Shown one piece after another: positions 43,774-52,511 of a stretch of DNA of 64,000 bases. Position numbers and translations under genes: made by a program. Position 1 is the stretch's first letter. Each line of letters opens with the position of its first letter. Origin of the DNA: an uncultured delta proteobacterium (GTDB lineage Bacteria > Desulfobacterota > Desulfobulbia > Desulfobulbales > Desulfocapsaceae); the NCBI GenBank assembly GCA_903875445.1, contig CAIQWD010000090.1:31616-95615 (forward strand), read 5' to 3'. Below the pieces are notes generated by a model that had not been told where the DNA came from, did not search any database, and worked only from the letters and a program-made list of their open reading frames with translations.

Positions 43774-44982
43774 TCACATCATAACGCTTGAAAGTTTGAA
43801 GATCGGCAGATACATGGCAACGACAATACCGCCTATCATTCCACCGAGAAAAACCATCATAAAAGGTTCTATCATTGCGGTTAAATTGTCAACCGCCTGA
43901 TCGACCTCCTCATCATAAAAATCGGCAATTTTTTCTAACATAACATCGAGAGCACCAACAGACTCTCCGACATTTATCATCTGGACAACCATGTTGGGAA
44001 AAACGCCGCTTTCTTCGAGTGGTTCAGCTATTGGTCGTCCTTCAGCGATTGAATCGCCGACTCGGAAGACCGCCTTTTCGATGACCTTGTTGCCGGAAGT
44101 TCTCGCGACAACCTGCAGTGCCTCCAAAATTGGAACACCAGCGCTGAGCATAGTGCTCAGGGTACGGGTAAATTTAGCAACCGCTACTTTGCGTAGCAAA
44201 ATACCAAAAATCGGAGCCTTAAGTAAAGTTCTGTCGAAAAATGTCCTGCCTTTTTCTGTCGCATAGGTTTTCTTTACTGCCATCACTATTATGAAAAAAG
44301 CAATTATGATGTAAAGAAAATTGGATTTAAAAAATTCGCTCAAATTAACAACTATTTGCGTGGGAAGAGGGAGGCTGTGCCCAAATCCTTCAAACATGGT
44401 CTTGAAAACGGGAACAACAAACACCAAAATAACAATGAGAATGACAATTGAAATTCCCAGGCAAACTGTTGGGTAGGTCATTGCGCCTTTGATTTTCTTT
44501 TTCAGCGACATGGATTTTTCCATGAAAGTGGCCAGTCTTGTGAGAATGGTGTCAAGAATACCACCCGTTTCACCGGCCTCAATCATGTTGGTGAAAAGGT
44601 TGTCGAATATTTTCGGCTTTTTTCGCATAGAATCAGCAAGAGTCGATCCTGCCTCAACATCAGAGCGAATTTCATTTAAAGTCTTTTTGAAGGTTGGATT
44701 TTCCTGTTGTTTCTCAAGTATTTCAAGTCCTTGCACTAGGGGTAGTCCGGCATTGATCATAGTTGAGAGTTGCCGGGTAAAAACGACAATGTCTTTTCCG
44801 GTAACTTTCGGTTTAAAAAAAGCAATATTATCGAAAAGGCCTTTTGGCTTTTCCTTAATGACCAGATCGTTGATTCGCAATCGTTTTAATTGTGCCAGCG
44901 CACCGGCCTGATCGGGGGCCTCAACCTCTCCTTTTCGTTTTTCACCTGCAGAATTTTTCCCCTTCCAGACATAAACAGGCAT
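43774..44982 (-). CDS. pilC: Type IV pilus inner-membrane platform protein PilC
   Basis: A 402-residue type II secretion F-domain protein with two repeats of the domain and three membrane helices: FTRQLSTMINAGLPLVQGLEIL (first half) and FTRTLSTMLSAGVPILEALQVV (second half), plus EEVDQAVDNLTAMIEPFMMVFLGGMIGGIVVAMYLPIF at the end. It recruits the pilus ATPases to the platform. It stands alone, with no pilB, pilT or pilin gene nearby. GGGAGG precedes the start. The mgl-like genes 2.5 kb away could be linked to pilus control. Confidence 0.93.
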   Translation of the reverse strand: MPVYVWKGKNSAGEKRKGEVEAPDQAGALAQLKRLRINDLVIKEKPKGLFDNIAFFKPKVTGKDIVVFTRQLSTMINAGLPLVQGLEILEKQQENPTFKKTLNEIRSDVEAGSTLADSMRKKPKIFDNLFTNMIEAGETGGILDTILTRLATFMEKSMSLKKKIKGAMTYPTVCLGISIVILIVILVFVVPVFKTMFEGFGHSLPLPTQIVVNLSEFFKSNFLYIIIAFFIIVMAVKKTYATEKGRTFFDRTLLKAPIFGILLRKVAVAKFTRTLSTMLSAGVPILEALQVVARTSGNKVIEKAVFRVGDSIAEGRPIAEPLEESGVFPNMVVQMINVGESVGALDVMLEKIADFYDEEVDQAVDNLTAMIEPFMMVFLGGMIGGIVVAMYLPIFKLSSVMM

Positions 44983-45327
44983 CTTTGCCTCCCGTTTTTA
45001 GAGAGCATATAAGGAGGAAATAGGGAATCTCCTCCATTCATTTCAAACAGCAAGTAATATCGATTATATATCAAGATTCTTCTTATTACAAGTCCCGGAG
45101 TTCTACCACCCTTTTTAATCTTTTCATCGGCCAGGATGAAAAGAATCGTAAAGAAGCTCGCGGTTGGATGATGTTTCTCAAAAAAAGCTTGTCTCAGGGA
45201 CGTCTGTTTGGTATATAGAAAAATTCTATTTTTGATTTATAAAGTCAGTTTGTGGTTCGCCACGGCTGTTTCCCTGGTGTGAAAATGTGAGCACCAGTAA
45301 GAGTTTGACGGATTGGAGGACAAATAT
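44983..45327. other. Intergenic stretch upstream of pilC and the PxxKW gene
   Basis: 345 bases with no supported gene. One plus-strand frame stays open from about 45022 to a TAG near 45222 (…LFIGQDEKNRKEARGWMMFLKKS…) but has no usable start before its last third. CTTTTCATC-GGCCAG-GATGAAAAG (45120-45143) is a perfect 9-bp inverted repeat with a 6-base loop and could be an operator. Confidence 0.4.
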
Positions 45328-45573
45328 ATGGAGAGTCAGGCGACTGTAAATTATGCTGATGGTCGTTTTCAGCCTATCATTGATAAATGCGAAGGATGTG
45401 GACGTATCGTAGAGAACGAAACAACTAAATTTTGTCGAAGTTATGTGAATCCTGCGGCCAAATGGAAACTGGGGTTTTGCAATTTTGCTACCCATGCAAA
45501 GCCGGAGATCAGTGTTGTCAAAATTAGGGTTAACCCTTTGAAGGCTGCAAAGCGAGCTTCGAAGAGAAAGTAA
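45328..45573 (+). CDS. PxxKW family cysteine-rich small protein
   Basis: An 81-residue protein with four or five cysteines (CEGCGRIVENETTKFCRSYVNPAAKWKLGFCNFATHAKPE) and the PAAKW segment that names the family, which is largely confined to sulfate reducers and relatives. The cysteines suggest a zinc or iron-sulfur site. The C-terminus is lysine-rich (LKAAKRASKRK). Function unknown. GGAGGA precedes ATG 45328; the track's TTG at 45313 overlaps it. A bidirectional terminator follows. Confidence 0.85.
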   Translation: MESQATVNYADGRFQPIIDKCEGCGRIVENETTKFCRSYVNPAAKWKLGFCNFATHAKPEISVVKIRVNPLKAAKRASKRK

Positions 45574-45589
45574 TCTGCATGGTATGCAT

Positions 45590-45624
45590 AAAAAAGGATC
45601 TGCTGCAAGGCAGGTCCTTTTTTT
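45590..45624. terminator. Bidirectional terminator between PxxKW gene and yggS
   Basis: AAAAAAGGATCTGC pairs with GGCAGGTCCTTTTTTT (one mismatch) and is flanked by A- and T-runs, so it can end both converging genes. Confidence 0.8.
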
Positions 45625-46309
45625 ATGGCCGATGACCGAATATTGCGGTACCTATGCGGACAATAGTTGAACCCTCTTCAATGGCGATATGAAAATCGTC
45701 AGACATTCCCATGGAGAGCTCGGGGGTGGCGACATGGGGAAAAAGATTCTTTGCTGCAAATTTTTCGGACAAGATACGAAGGTTGCGAAAGTGGGGGCGA
45801 GACTGTTCCGGATCGGTGGCAAGAGGCGGCATGGTCATCAGGCCGCAGACTCTTAATCTGGTTAATTCATTTATTTTAATCAATAACGCTTCAACTTCAT
45901 CGGCAGCAACACCAGTTTTCCTTGGATCGTTGCCGATGTTTACCTGGATAAGTATATCCAGGTTCTTTTTCAGGTTTTCCAGCTGGCTGTTCAGAGTTAC
46001 CCCAAGTTTATAGCTATCCAATGTCTCAAGCATGCCGCACGTTTCGGCAGCGATTTTTGCCTTGTTGCTCTGCAGGTGTCCAATAAAATGGAAAACCGCC
46101 TCCGCTGGCACTAGTCCTCTTTTGGCCTGAACTTCCTGGATATAGTTTTCTCCAAAAATATTTTGGCCGGCGTCAACAGCCTCACGAATTGAATCCGCTG
46201 GAAAGTGTTTCGATACCGCCACCAGTTTAATATTCTCTGGCTGTCTTCCGGCTTTTTGAGCGGCTTCGGCGATCCTTTCTTTTACTATTCGAATGTTTTG
46301 GACAATCAT
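45623..46309 (-). CDS. yggS: PLP homeostasis protein (YggS/PLPBP family)
   Basis: A 228-residue single-domain TIM-barrel protein binding pyridoxal phosphate: IKLVAVSKHFPADSI (PLP lysine), FGENYIQEVQAK, HFIGHLQSNKAK, LMTMPP and LSMGMSDDFHIAIEEGSTIVRIGTAIFG. It keeps PLP and amino-acid pools balanced rather than catalysing a known reaction. The tatD gene ends nine bases upstream, so the two are one unit. Confidence 0.93.
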   Translation of the reverse strand: MIVQNIRIVKERIAEAAQKAGRQPENIKLVAVSKHFPADSIREAVDAGQNIFGENYIQEVQAKRGLVPAEAVFHFIGHLQSNKAKIAAETCGMLETLDSYKLGVTLNSQLENLKKNLDILIQVNIGNDPRKTGVAADEVEALLIKINELTRLRVCGLMTMPPLATDPEQSRPHFRNLRILSEKFAAKNLFPHVATPELSMGMSDDFHIAIEEGSTIVRIGTAIFGHRP

Positions 46310-46318
46310 CGGAGCCTA

Positions 46319-47149
46319 TTAGTCGGTAAAGGAAAAGAGTTTTTCCGCATTGGCAGTGGTGTGCTTGGCCACAAGATTTACATCTATCTGACGAAGCTCG
46401 GCGATTTTCATAGCAGTATGGATGAGATACGCGGGCTCATTTCTTTTGCCGCGGAATGGTTGAGGAGCGAGAAAAGGTCCGTCTGTCTCCAACACCATCG
46501 AGGTAAGCGGAATCTTCCTTGCCACTTCCTGCAGGGTAATGCTATTCTTGAAGGTGACAATTCCAGGAATTGAAATAAGCATGCCAAGGTCGAGAATTTT
46601 CCGGGCGTAGGCGTAATCTCCGGAAAAGCAATGCATAATACCTCCTTGATCCAAGGGCTGGGCGTGGCGAAGTATATTTAATATATCATCCTCTGCTTCT
46701 CTATTGTGGATAATAACCGGCAGCTTAAACTCACGGGCCATGTCGAGCTGTCGGCGGAAATGGTGGCGCTGTCTGGCCGGATCTGAATATTTCTTATAAT
46801 AATCTAAGCCGATCTCGCCAAATCCGACTATGTATGGAGCGTGGTCCCCGTATAATTTTTCTAGGGCATTATAATCTTCCTCTCGCAGCATGTCTACGTC
46901 ATGGGGATGTATGCCGATCGTGGCGGAAATCTGTTTGTGCTTGCGGGCAAGTTCAATACCGCTTTTTGAACTCGCCAGATCGATACCGATAGTGATAATC
47001 CTTTTAAGGTGTTGTGAAAAGGCCCGTTCAAGTACTTTGCCCAGATCAACGGCATAGGCCGGCATGTCGAGGTGACAATGGGTATCGATGAGGAAGCTGC
47101 TGTCGAGAACAGATTTTCTTTTATCAGTAAATTCCGATTTCTTATCCAT
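46319..47149 (-). CDS. tatD: TatD family metal-dependent hydrolase
   Basis: A 276-residue TIM-barrel DNase/hydrolase: DTHCHLDMPAY, GFGEIGLDYYKKYSD, VIIHNREAEDD, MHCFSGDYAYA and LETDGPFLAPQPFRGKRNEPAY supply the metal ligands. Members act in DNA repair or RNA processing (TatD, YcfH). A weak GAGTTGGG precedes the start. It is upstream of yggS on the same strand. No mtdA- or metG-like partner is visible. Confidence 0.92.
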   Translation of the reverse strand: MDKKSEFTDKRKSVLDSSFLIDTHCHLDMPAYAVDLGKVLERAFSQHLKRIITIGIDLASSKSGIELARKHKQISATIGIHPHDVDMLREEDYNALEKLYGDHAPYIVGFGEIGLDYYKKYSDPARQRHHFRRQLDMAREFKLPVIIHNREAEDDILNILRHAQPLDQGGIMHCFSGDYAYARKILDLGMLISIPGIVTFKNSITLQEVARKIPLTSMVLETDGPFLAPQPFRGKRNEPAYLIHTAMKIAELRQIDVNLVAKHTTANAEKLFSFTD

Positions 47150-47557
47150 CCCAACTCTTTAGCAGAAATGGTTGGATGACGCAATTTCATTCCCAGTAAA
47201 CAAAAAAATGGTTATGTTTTTCACTCAAAAATTCGTTTTTTTTCCTCTCCGGAGAGCTAGCGGGATGAATTTGTTATAAAAAAATAAAATAAATCTTCAT
47301 ATAGCCAAAAAACTATCGTATAGTGTGACAAGCGATATCTGGTCGGATCATCGCTAAGTTTTGTAAAAATTGATGGCTTATGAGTTTTTCCAGGCAAAGA
47401 GCATGAAGCCAATTCTTGAGAACGATTGTTTTGTGATATCGAGAATTCATCAAAAGGGCATTTTATTCAATAAGTTAGATGGTAATGGGTCGATATCGGA
47501 AAATCGCCTTAGTACCAGCTGATACCAGCAACCAACATTTACGATGAGGTTTGTGGC
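47150..47557. other. Intergenic region upstream of the mglB-like gene
   Basis: 407 bases with no supported gene; the short minus-strand frame in the track begins inside the mglB-like gene and is unsupported. The first half is AT-rich (TTGTTATAAAAAAATAAAATAAATC) and likely holds divergent promoters for tatD and the mgl operon. Confidence 0.5.
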
Positions 47558-47956
47558 ATGAATTACGGTATTGTCAGTCAAGAACAACTCGAGCAGATTG
47601 ATCGGATTTTGGCAGAGAAGTTGATAAAACTCGGTGTTGATTGCGTAATTATCATCGATATGGCCGGTAATATTATTACCGCCAAGGATAACGGTGAAAG
47701 CAAATACGATGTCTACTCTTTTGCTGCGCTGGCGGCCGGTAATTTTGCAACAGTCGATGCCATGGCCAAGCTTGTTGGTGAACAAGAATTTTCCCTACTG
47801 TTTCATAAAGGTCAGGAATCAAATATTCATTTCAGTAAAATCGATGACGAATTGCTTCTCATCTCCATGTTTGGGCGTGATATATCCCTTGGCTTTCTTC
47901 GTCTCAATGTTGTTGATGTTATAGAAAAAATAAGAAAAGTTTGGGAGAGGAAATAA
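47558..47956 (+). CDS. Roadblock/LC7 domain protein, MglB-like
   Basis: A 132-residue protein that is a single roadblock/LC7 domain (EQIDRILAEKLIKLGVDCVIIIDMAGNIITAKDN; FAALAAGNFATVDAMAKLVGE; VDVIEKIRKVWERK). MglB proteins are GAPs for the polarity GTPase MglA. The next gene is an MglA-like GTPase 86 bases downstream, then a large acidic protein, so the three form a module. GAGG lies eight bases before the ATG. Confidence 0.88.
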   Translation: MNYGIVSQEQLEQIDRILAEKLIKLGVDCVIIIDMAGNIITAKDNGESKYDVYSFAALAAGNFATVDAMAKLVGEQEFSLLFHKGQESNIHFSKIDDELLLISMFGRDISLGFLRLNVVDVIEKIRKVWERK

Positions 47957-48042
47957 GGTCGACCGGCTTCATTATATGAGTCGATTCGGCATGATGAGAA
48001 AATCACAAACCTCTGCAGCGATCATCAACAGGGAGTAGAACG

Positions 48043-48648
48043 TTGAGCTTTATCAATTTAAAAGACAAGATAGTGCAGGTAAAGATTGTGTATTACGGCC
48101 CCGGACGGTGTGGGAAAACCACCAACTTGGAGTACATTAATCGAACGTATCGTAAACAGATCGCTTCAGAGATGGTCAGTTTGAAAACTCACGGAGATCG
48201 GACGCTTTTTTTTGACTTTTTACCATTTGATATGGGGCAGATCAAGGGCTATGACATCAAAATTCAGCTTTATACCGTGCCTGGGCAGGTGAAATATAAT
48301 GCCACCCGAAAACTGGTGCTGCGAGGCGTCGATGGTATTGTCTTTGTTGCTGATGCCATGGAAAAACAGCGCGAAAAAAATATCCGATCCTTGAATCAAC
48401 TCCATGAAAATCTCCAGTCATATAAGGAGAGTATTTTCAGAATTCCGTTGGTAATGCAATATAATAAAGTTGACCTCAAGGAGCACGGGATCCCCATCCT
48501 TCCGACGTCTGTGTTGGAAAAGGACCTCAATAGCAGACTGAAAGTACCCTATTTTGAGGCAAGTGCGATTACTGGGTACAATGTCGCCGCGACATTGAAG
48601 AAAATAATTTCTTCCTCGGTGATTTCAATCCAGAAAAAATTACTCTAG
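48043..48648 (+). CDS. MglA-like small GTPase
   Basis: A 201-residue Ras-superfamily GTPase. The P-loop is GPGRCGKTT, followed by LYTVPGQVKYNATRKLVLRGVDGIVFVADA (the MglA-type PM3 region with no DxxG) and the base-specificity motif QYNKVDLKE. MglA proteins control cell polarity, gliding and type IV pilus switching in myxobacteria and relatives. Start is TTG, with GGGAG seven bases upstream. It lies between a MglB-like gene and a large acidic protein with only a nine-base gap before the latter. Confidence 0.9.
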   Translation: MSFINLKDKIVQVKIVYYGPGRCGKTTNLEYINRTYRKQIASEMVSLKTHGDRTLFFDFLPFDMGQIKGYDIKIQLYTVPGQVKYNATRKLVLRGVDGIVFVADAMEKQREKNIRSLNQLHENLQSYKESIFRIPLVMQYNKVDLKEHGIPILPTSVLEKDLNSRLKVPYFEASAITGYNVAATLKKIISSSVISIQKKLL

Positions 48649-48657
48649 AGAGAAACT

Positions 48658-51600
48658 GTGGTGAAACAGTATACCGAAAACCAATATGATGATGACTTAA
48701 CTCTTGGTAATGATGAGCATGATGAATCATATTACACTGATGCGGATGATCTCTTTGAATTTTCAACAGATGATGAGTCACCCATCAGCCGCCTGAAGAG
48801 TTTGGTCCTGTCGATAGACTGGGAGATTACCGATGAGGTCTTACTTCAGTTCAATGAGGAGTTGCTCGATCTTAAGGGCATCTGGGCAGGGGAAACAATC
48901 AATTTGGTATATGTCCAGGCCTTGGAGAAGATAAGTAAATATATTTATCAGAATAAGGCCGATTCTCACCCTAATGCGATTAAGTTACTTCTCACTTTTT
49001 ATTATAACCTTGAGAAGATAGTGTCATCTCAAGATCTTTCAGAAGAACAGAAGAAAGAAATTCTTTTGGAAGACGTAAAAAAATTTGAGAATCTGAAACG
49101 TCAGATCAAACAGAAACCATCCTCCGTACCACACCGGGAACCTGTAAGGCCACAATCTCAAAAGATTATAAAAGAAGTCTCCAGTGAAGGTCAACTGCTG
49201 AATCTCAAGGCTATTGTTCTGGGGATTGATTGGGAGATTACCGACCAGGATCTGAATGATTTGCGACGGGAAGTTTTTCGGCTTGAGGAAAAATTTTCCG
49301 AAAGCCGCCCGAAACTCATTCTTCTTCAGGGTATCGGAACCCTTGCTACTTATATCAAGGTAAAGAAAAGCAATGCCCATCCTGATGCATTTAAGGTTAT
49401 GCAGCTTTTTTTTGAAGGCCTTGAAAAGATCGTTCAGAAACCAATGAGTTTGGAGGCGGAAAAAAATATCCTTTTTCCTGCTGTTGAGAAATTCAACTCC
49501 TTCAAGGCGTTGCTCGGACCGACGATTTCGCCTGATGCGATTATCAAAAAAGATGACGAGGCCATTGAGGATTATGGTTCGAAAAATAAGGTGAATGAGA
49601 TTTCACCAGCTTTGGCCGATGTATCGGAAGAGGAGGTAGGCTTCCAGGCTGATAAGGAGGCAGTGGCTTTGGGATTGAAAGATTCCGGTGGCGTCGCCTC
49701 TCATATCGATAATTTCTTTGGAGAAAATGCAGTAAATCAATTTTTCGCAGAAGAAGTTGTTGAACAAGATGAAAAGATCGAAGAATCTCCAGACATTATT
49801 GGTTTCCAAGGAGACGAGATCGTTGTCTCGGTCGAAAGGGATTTGGCACTTCAGGGGGTTGATGTTGAAGGGGATGATGAGGAGCAGCCGGAAAGTGAAG
49901 ATACTGTAACAGGAGAAGATATTTTTGCGCCTCTTGACTCTGAAGAGCCTGTCACAGTTGAAGAGGAGGAAGCTGCATTCGTGATCGAACCGGTTGTAAC
50001 GGACAAGGTCGCTCAACAGGAAGAAGAACAGGAGAAGTCGATATTGACAGAGGAAGCAATTGTCGTGGCAGCTGAGACGATATTCCCTGTAGATGCTCAA
50101 GAATTTCCTGAATTTGAGCAAGAAATTGTCGCTTTGGATAGAGAAAAAGCTCTTCAGGGTGTCAATGTCGAGACCGATGCCGATGACGATACCGACGAAT
50201 TATCCTTGCCCATGGAGGGGGAGGAATTGGCTCCTGCTCTTGCCGCAATGGACGAGGAAAGCCTTTTTAGTGCAACCACCCTTGATCGAGCACCGATCTC
50301 CAGCAGTGTTAGTGAAGAGATTGTCGGCACCATAGATGGATTGTTTCTTGACCATGATGGCATTTCTGCTATTCCTCCTTCCGGGAGTCTCCCAAAAGAA
50401 GATCAAGGTATTGATGCCAATACTACAGAAGTTCAAGAGGAAGAACTTATCGGTTTTGAAGACTGGCTGAAAGAGGATGGCAAAGAGGAAGATCTCTTGT
50501 CTGCAGCGGTTGCGGCGGAGGGCGTCCTGGAAGCAGACCAAGAGGCGTTTGTTAACGGTGCGGAGGAGCCGCTACCGGTGGAAGACGAGGCCGAAAATGA
50601 ACTCGCGACAATGGATTTTGTTGAGGATCAAGAAGATGACCTGAGTTCCTTCTTTACGGATAACGAGCTTGAGCAGAGCACTAAAGATGGTTCTGCAATT
50701 GACGCTCTTTTTGACAGCCTGGAAACCGACCTTGTTGAAGAAGAGATTGCTCCTCCAGCAATTATCGACAACGTAGATACATTTTTCAGTTCTGCAGAGG
50801 ACCGGGAAGAACCGGATGAGGTGGTACGACCCCGAGTATCCCCGGAAAAGAGGGAAGAGGATGTCGTCGAAAAACCAATGAGTGATCTCTTCGCCGAAAC
50901 TGATAGTGTTGAAGAGGAGGTGGTTTTTGAACTCTTCAAGGAAGAAATCGAACCGGATGTTGTGGTCGGACAGGAAAGTGGTGAAGAAAGAGAGTTGCCT
51001 GCTTTGGCAACGGTGCTTGCTTCTGATGCGATTCTGGAGATCGACTTGGTTGGAGCCCCTGGCGATGAGATTGTTGAAGAATTGGCAGCCGACGGTATCG
51101 CTGCTGCTGCAGAACGAAGAAAACTTGAGCCGCTTGGTGCTTTACAAGTTTGCATTGACTCCTTGAAGCTTGAACTGAGCGATACGATTATTGCTGGTTT
51201 GTTCCAGGAAATCAACACCCTGCGTCAAAAATGGGTCGAGAAACCGCTAGAAAAGACTTTCTTGCAGCTCTTGTCGACCATCACGCAACATATTGACAGC
51301 TATCGATACGAGTCCAGTGCAGAGGCATATGGACTTCTTGTTTCCATTTGTCAAACAATGTCCAATTTGCAGGCTGATGACCCCCGTGGTAATCAGGAAA
51401 ATTTGCTGGGTGCAACACTTAACGTCTTGGAGTGGCAGCAAGGCATGCTGTCGCGACAGGCAGTAAAAAAAGGGGACCAGTTGATTTTTGCCGATCCGCT
51501 ACGGACGGAAAAAGAGGACAACTATCGATCGGATGCGCAAAAAGACTTTGATAACATTTTACATCATTATGGAGACAGTGCAACCCAAGACGTCCATGAT

Positions 51601-51813
51601 GCCTATGATTTTCCTGGCGAAATTGCAGCAGAAGCCGATGACGGACTTTCTTTTGCAGATGAAATTACTGAAGGAAAAGTGATGCTGGAGGCGGAAAATG
51701 TTGAAGGCATAGGGGAAGCCTTTGCGGATGATCTGAAAAAAGAAATTGCCGCCTTACGGCAAACCTTGCAGATGGAGATAGCCGAGCTGCGGAGGGAATT
51801 AAAAAAAGATTAG
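48658..51813 (+). CDS. Large acidic triplicated-domain protein in an mglBA operon
   Basis: A 1051-residue protein, not recognised, starting at GTG (a second GTG follows directly). It contains three related helical domains at about 42-145, 179-285 and 823-930, each beginning like L-x-x-LK-x-x-V-L-x-I-x-W-E-I-T-D and including W/L-rich helices and a HPNA/HPDA or SSAEA turn. Between the second and third lies about 540 residues of very acidic, low-complexity sequence with recurring [IV]D-x-[LF]-F motifs (IDNFF, IDGLF, IDALF, VDTFF) and an internal duplication (ERDLALQGVDVE at 391, DREKALQGVNVE at 494). The last 30 residues form a coiled coil (KKEIAALRQTLQMEIAELRRELKK). No signal peptide or membrane helix. 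It lies nine bases after the MglA-like gene and ends at a strong terminator. A scaffold or effector of the GTPase is likely. Confidence 0.75.
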   Translation: MVKQYTENQYDDDLTLGNDEHDESYYTDADDLFEFSTDDESPISRLKSLVLSIDWEITDEVLLQFNEELLDLKGIWAGETINLVYVQALEKISKYIYQNKADSHPNAIKLLLTFYYNLEKIVSSQDLSEEQKKEILLEDVKKFENLKRQIKQKPSSVPHREPVRPQSQKIIKEVSSEGQLLNLKAIVLGIDWEITDQDLNDLRREVFRLEEKFSESRPKLILLQGIGTLATYIKVKKSNAHPDAFKVMQLFFEGLEKIVQKPMSLEAEKNILFPAVEKFNSFKALLGPTISPDAIIKKDDEAIEDYGSKNKVNEISPALADVSEEEVGFQADKEAVALGLKDSGGVASHIDNFFGENAVNQFFAEEVVEQDEKIEESPDIIGFQGDEIVVSVERDLALQGVDVEGDDEEQPESEDTVTGEDIFAPLDSEEPVTVEEEEAAFVIEPVVTDKVAQQEEEQEKSILTEEAIVVAAETIFPVDAQEFPEFEQEIVALDREKALQGVNVETDADDDTDELSLPMEGEELAPALAAMDEESLFSATTLDRAPISSSVSEEIVGTIDGLFLDHDGISAIPPSGSLPKEDQGIDANTTEVQEEELIGFEDWLKEDGKEEDLLSAAVAAEGVLEADQEAFVNGAEEPLPVEDEAENELATMDFVEDQEDDLSSFFTDNELEQSTKDGSAIDALFDSLETDLVEEEIAPPAIIDNVDTFFSSAEDREEPDEVVRPRVSPEKREEDVVEKPMSDLFAETDSVEEEVVFELFKEEIEPDVVVGQESGEERELPALATVLASDAILEIDLVGAPGDEIVEELAADGIAAAAERRKLEPLGALQVCIDSLKLELSDTIIAGLFQEINTLRQKWVEKPLEKTFLQLLSTITQHIDSYRYESSAEAYGLLVSICQTMSNLQADDPRGNQENLLGATLNVLEWQQGMLSRQAVKKGDQLIFADPLRTEKEDNYRSDAQKDFDNILHHYGDSATQDVHDAYDFPGEIAAEADDGLSFADEITEGKVMLEAENVEGIGEAFADDLKKEIAALRQTLQMEIAELRRELKKD

Positions 51814-51850
51814 GAGTCGTTAAGCACTGCCCGAAAAATTTGCTGTTTGG

Positions 51851-51890
51851 AAAAGGGTTATCTCCCGTGTAGGGAGATAACCCTTTTTTT
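51851..51890 (+). terminator. Strong terminator after the mgl operon
   Basis: GGGTTATCTCCC and GGGAGATAACCC form a perfect 12-bp stem with a 5-base loop, flanked by AAAA and TTTTTTT, so it may serve both strands. Confidence 0.92.
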
Positions 51891-51920
51891 CTCTCTTACT
51901 GCCGGGTCATGATGAGTTGA

Positions 51921-51958
51921 GTTTGCCTCCAGCGGTTGCTTAACTTCTGGAGGCAAAC
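51921..51958. repeat. 12-bp inverted repeat overlapping the coaD stop
   Basis: GTTTGCCTCCAG (51921-51932) and CTGGAGGCAAAC (51947-51958) pair perfectly; the right arm is inside the last codons of coaD. No T-run follows, so it may shape the 3' end of the mRNA. Confidence 0.5.
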
Positions 51959-52449
51959 TTCTCTTTTAACATCTCGTTTACGTGTGGGGGAACCAAGTCG
52001 CTCACATTGCCGCCGTTTCGAGCCGCATCCTTGATAATTGAAGAACTGATATAGATCCAACGAAATCCGGGCATGAGAAAAACCGATTCAACCTCTCGCT
52101 GCAATTTTCTATTCATCAGCGCAAGCTGGAATTCGTAATCGAAGTCCGAGACCGCACGAATCCCCCGAACAATAGCTCTGGCATTTTGTCGATATGCATA
52201 ATCGACGAGGAGACCTTTTACCGAGCTGACCTGTATACGTTCCCGATCTCGAAAAGAGTCTTCAATCATTTTTATACGTTCGGCCAGGGTAAAGACGGGG
52301 TCTTTGGCTGAATTGACGGCAACGGCAACGATGACCTTGTCAAACAGGTTGAGGGCGCGATTAATGATATCAACATGACCCATGGTAATGGGGTCAAAGG
52401 TTCCCGGGTAGACTGCTATTGAAGGTCGAGGATCAATTTCTTTTGTCAT
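51940..52449 (-). CDS. coaD: Phosphopantetheine adenylyltransferase
   Basis: A 169-residue enzyme making dephospho-CoA. AVYPGTFDPITMGHVDIINRA carries the nucleotidyltransferase (T/H)xGH motif, with RGIRAVSDFDYEFQLALMN and the C-terminal SSSIIKDAARNGGNVSDLVP. Start ATG 52449 gives near-standard length; an upstream ATG at 52512 overlaps the rsmD stop (TGATG) and could also serve, adding 21 residues. It follows rsmD on the same strand, a common pairing. Confidence 0.94.
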   Translation of the reverse strand: MTKEIDPRPSIAVYPGTFDPITMGHVDIINRALNLFDKVIVAVAVNSAKDPVFTLAERIKMIEDSFRDRERIQVSSVKGLLVDYAYRQNARAIVRGIRAVSDFDYEFQLALMNRKLQREVESVFLMPGFRWIYISSSIIKDAARNGGNVSDLVPPHVNEMLKEKFASRS

Positions 52450-52511
52450 TTCTTCAGTTCTTGCGGATTGATGGGGAATATTGTGTCCTGTCGGCTTGTT
52501 ATGACTTACCA

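Noticed and set aside
45022-45222. Open plus-strand frame before the PxxKW gene (LFIGQDEKNRKEARGWMMFL...)
   Set aside because: Looks protein-like but has no usable start codon in its first two-thirds and no ribosome binding site; kept only as a note in the intergenic entry.
49603-50121. Minus-strand frames inside the large acidic protein gene
   Set aside because: The acidic, low-complexity coding bias produces long complementary frames rich in Phe, Leu and Ser; they lack start signals and are artefacts.
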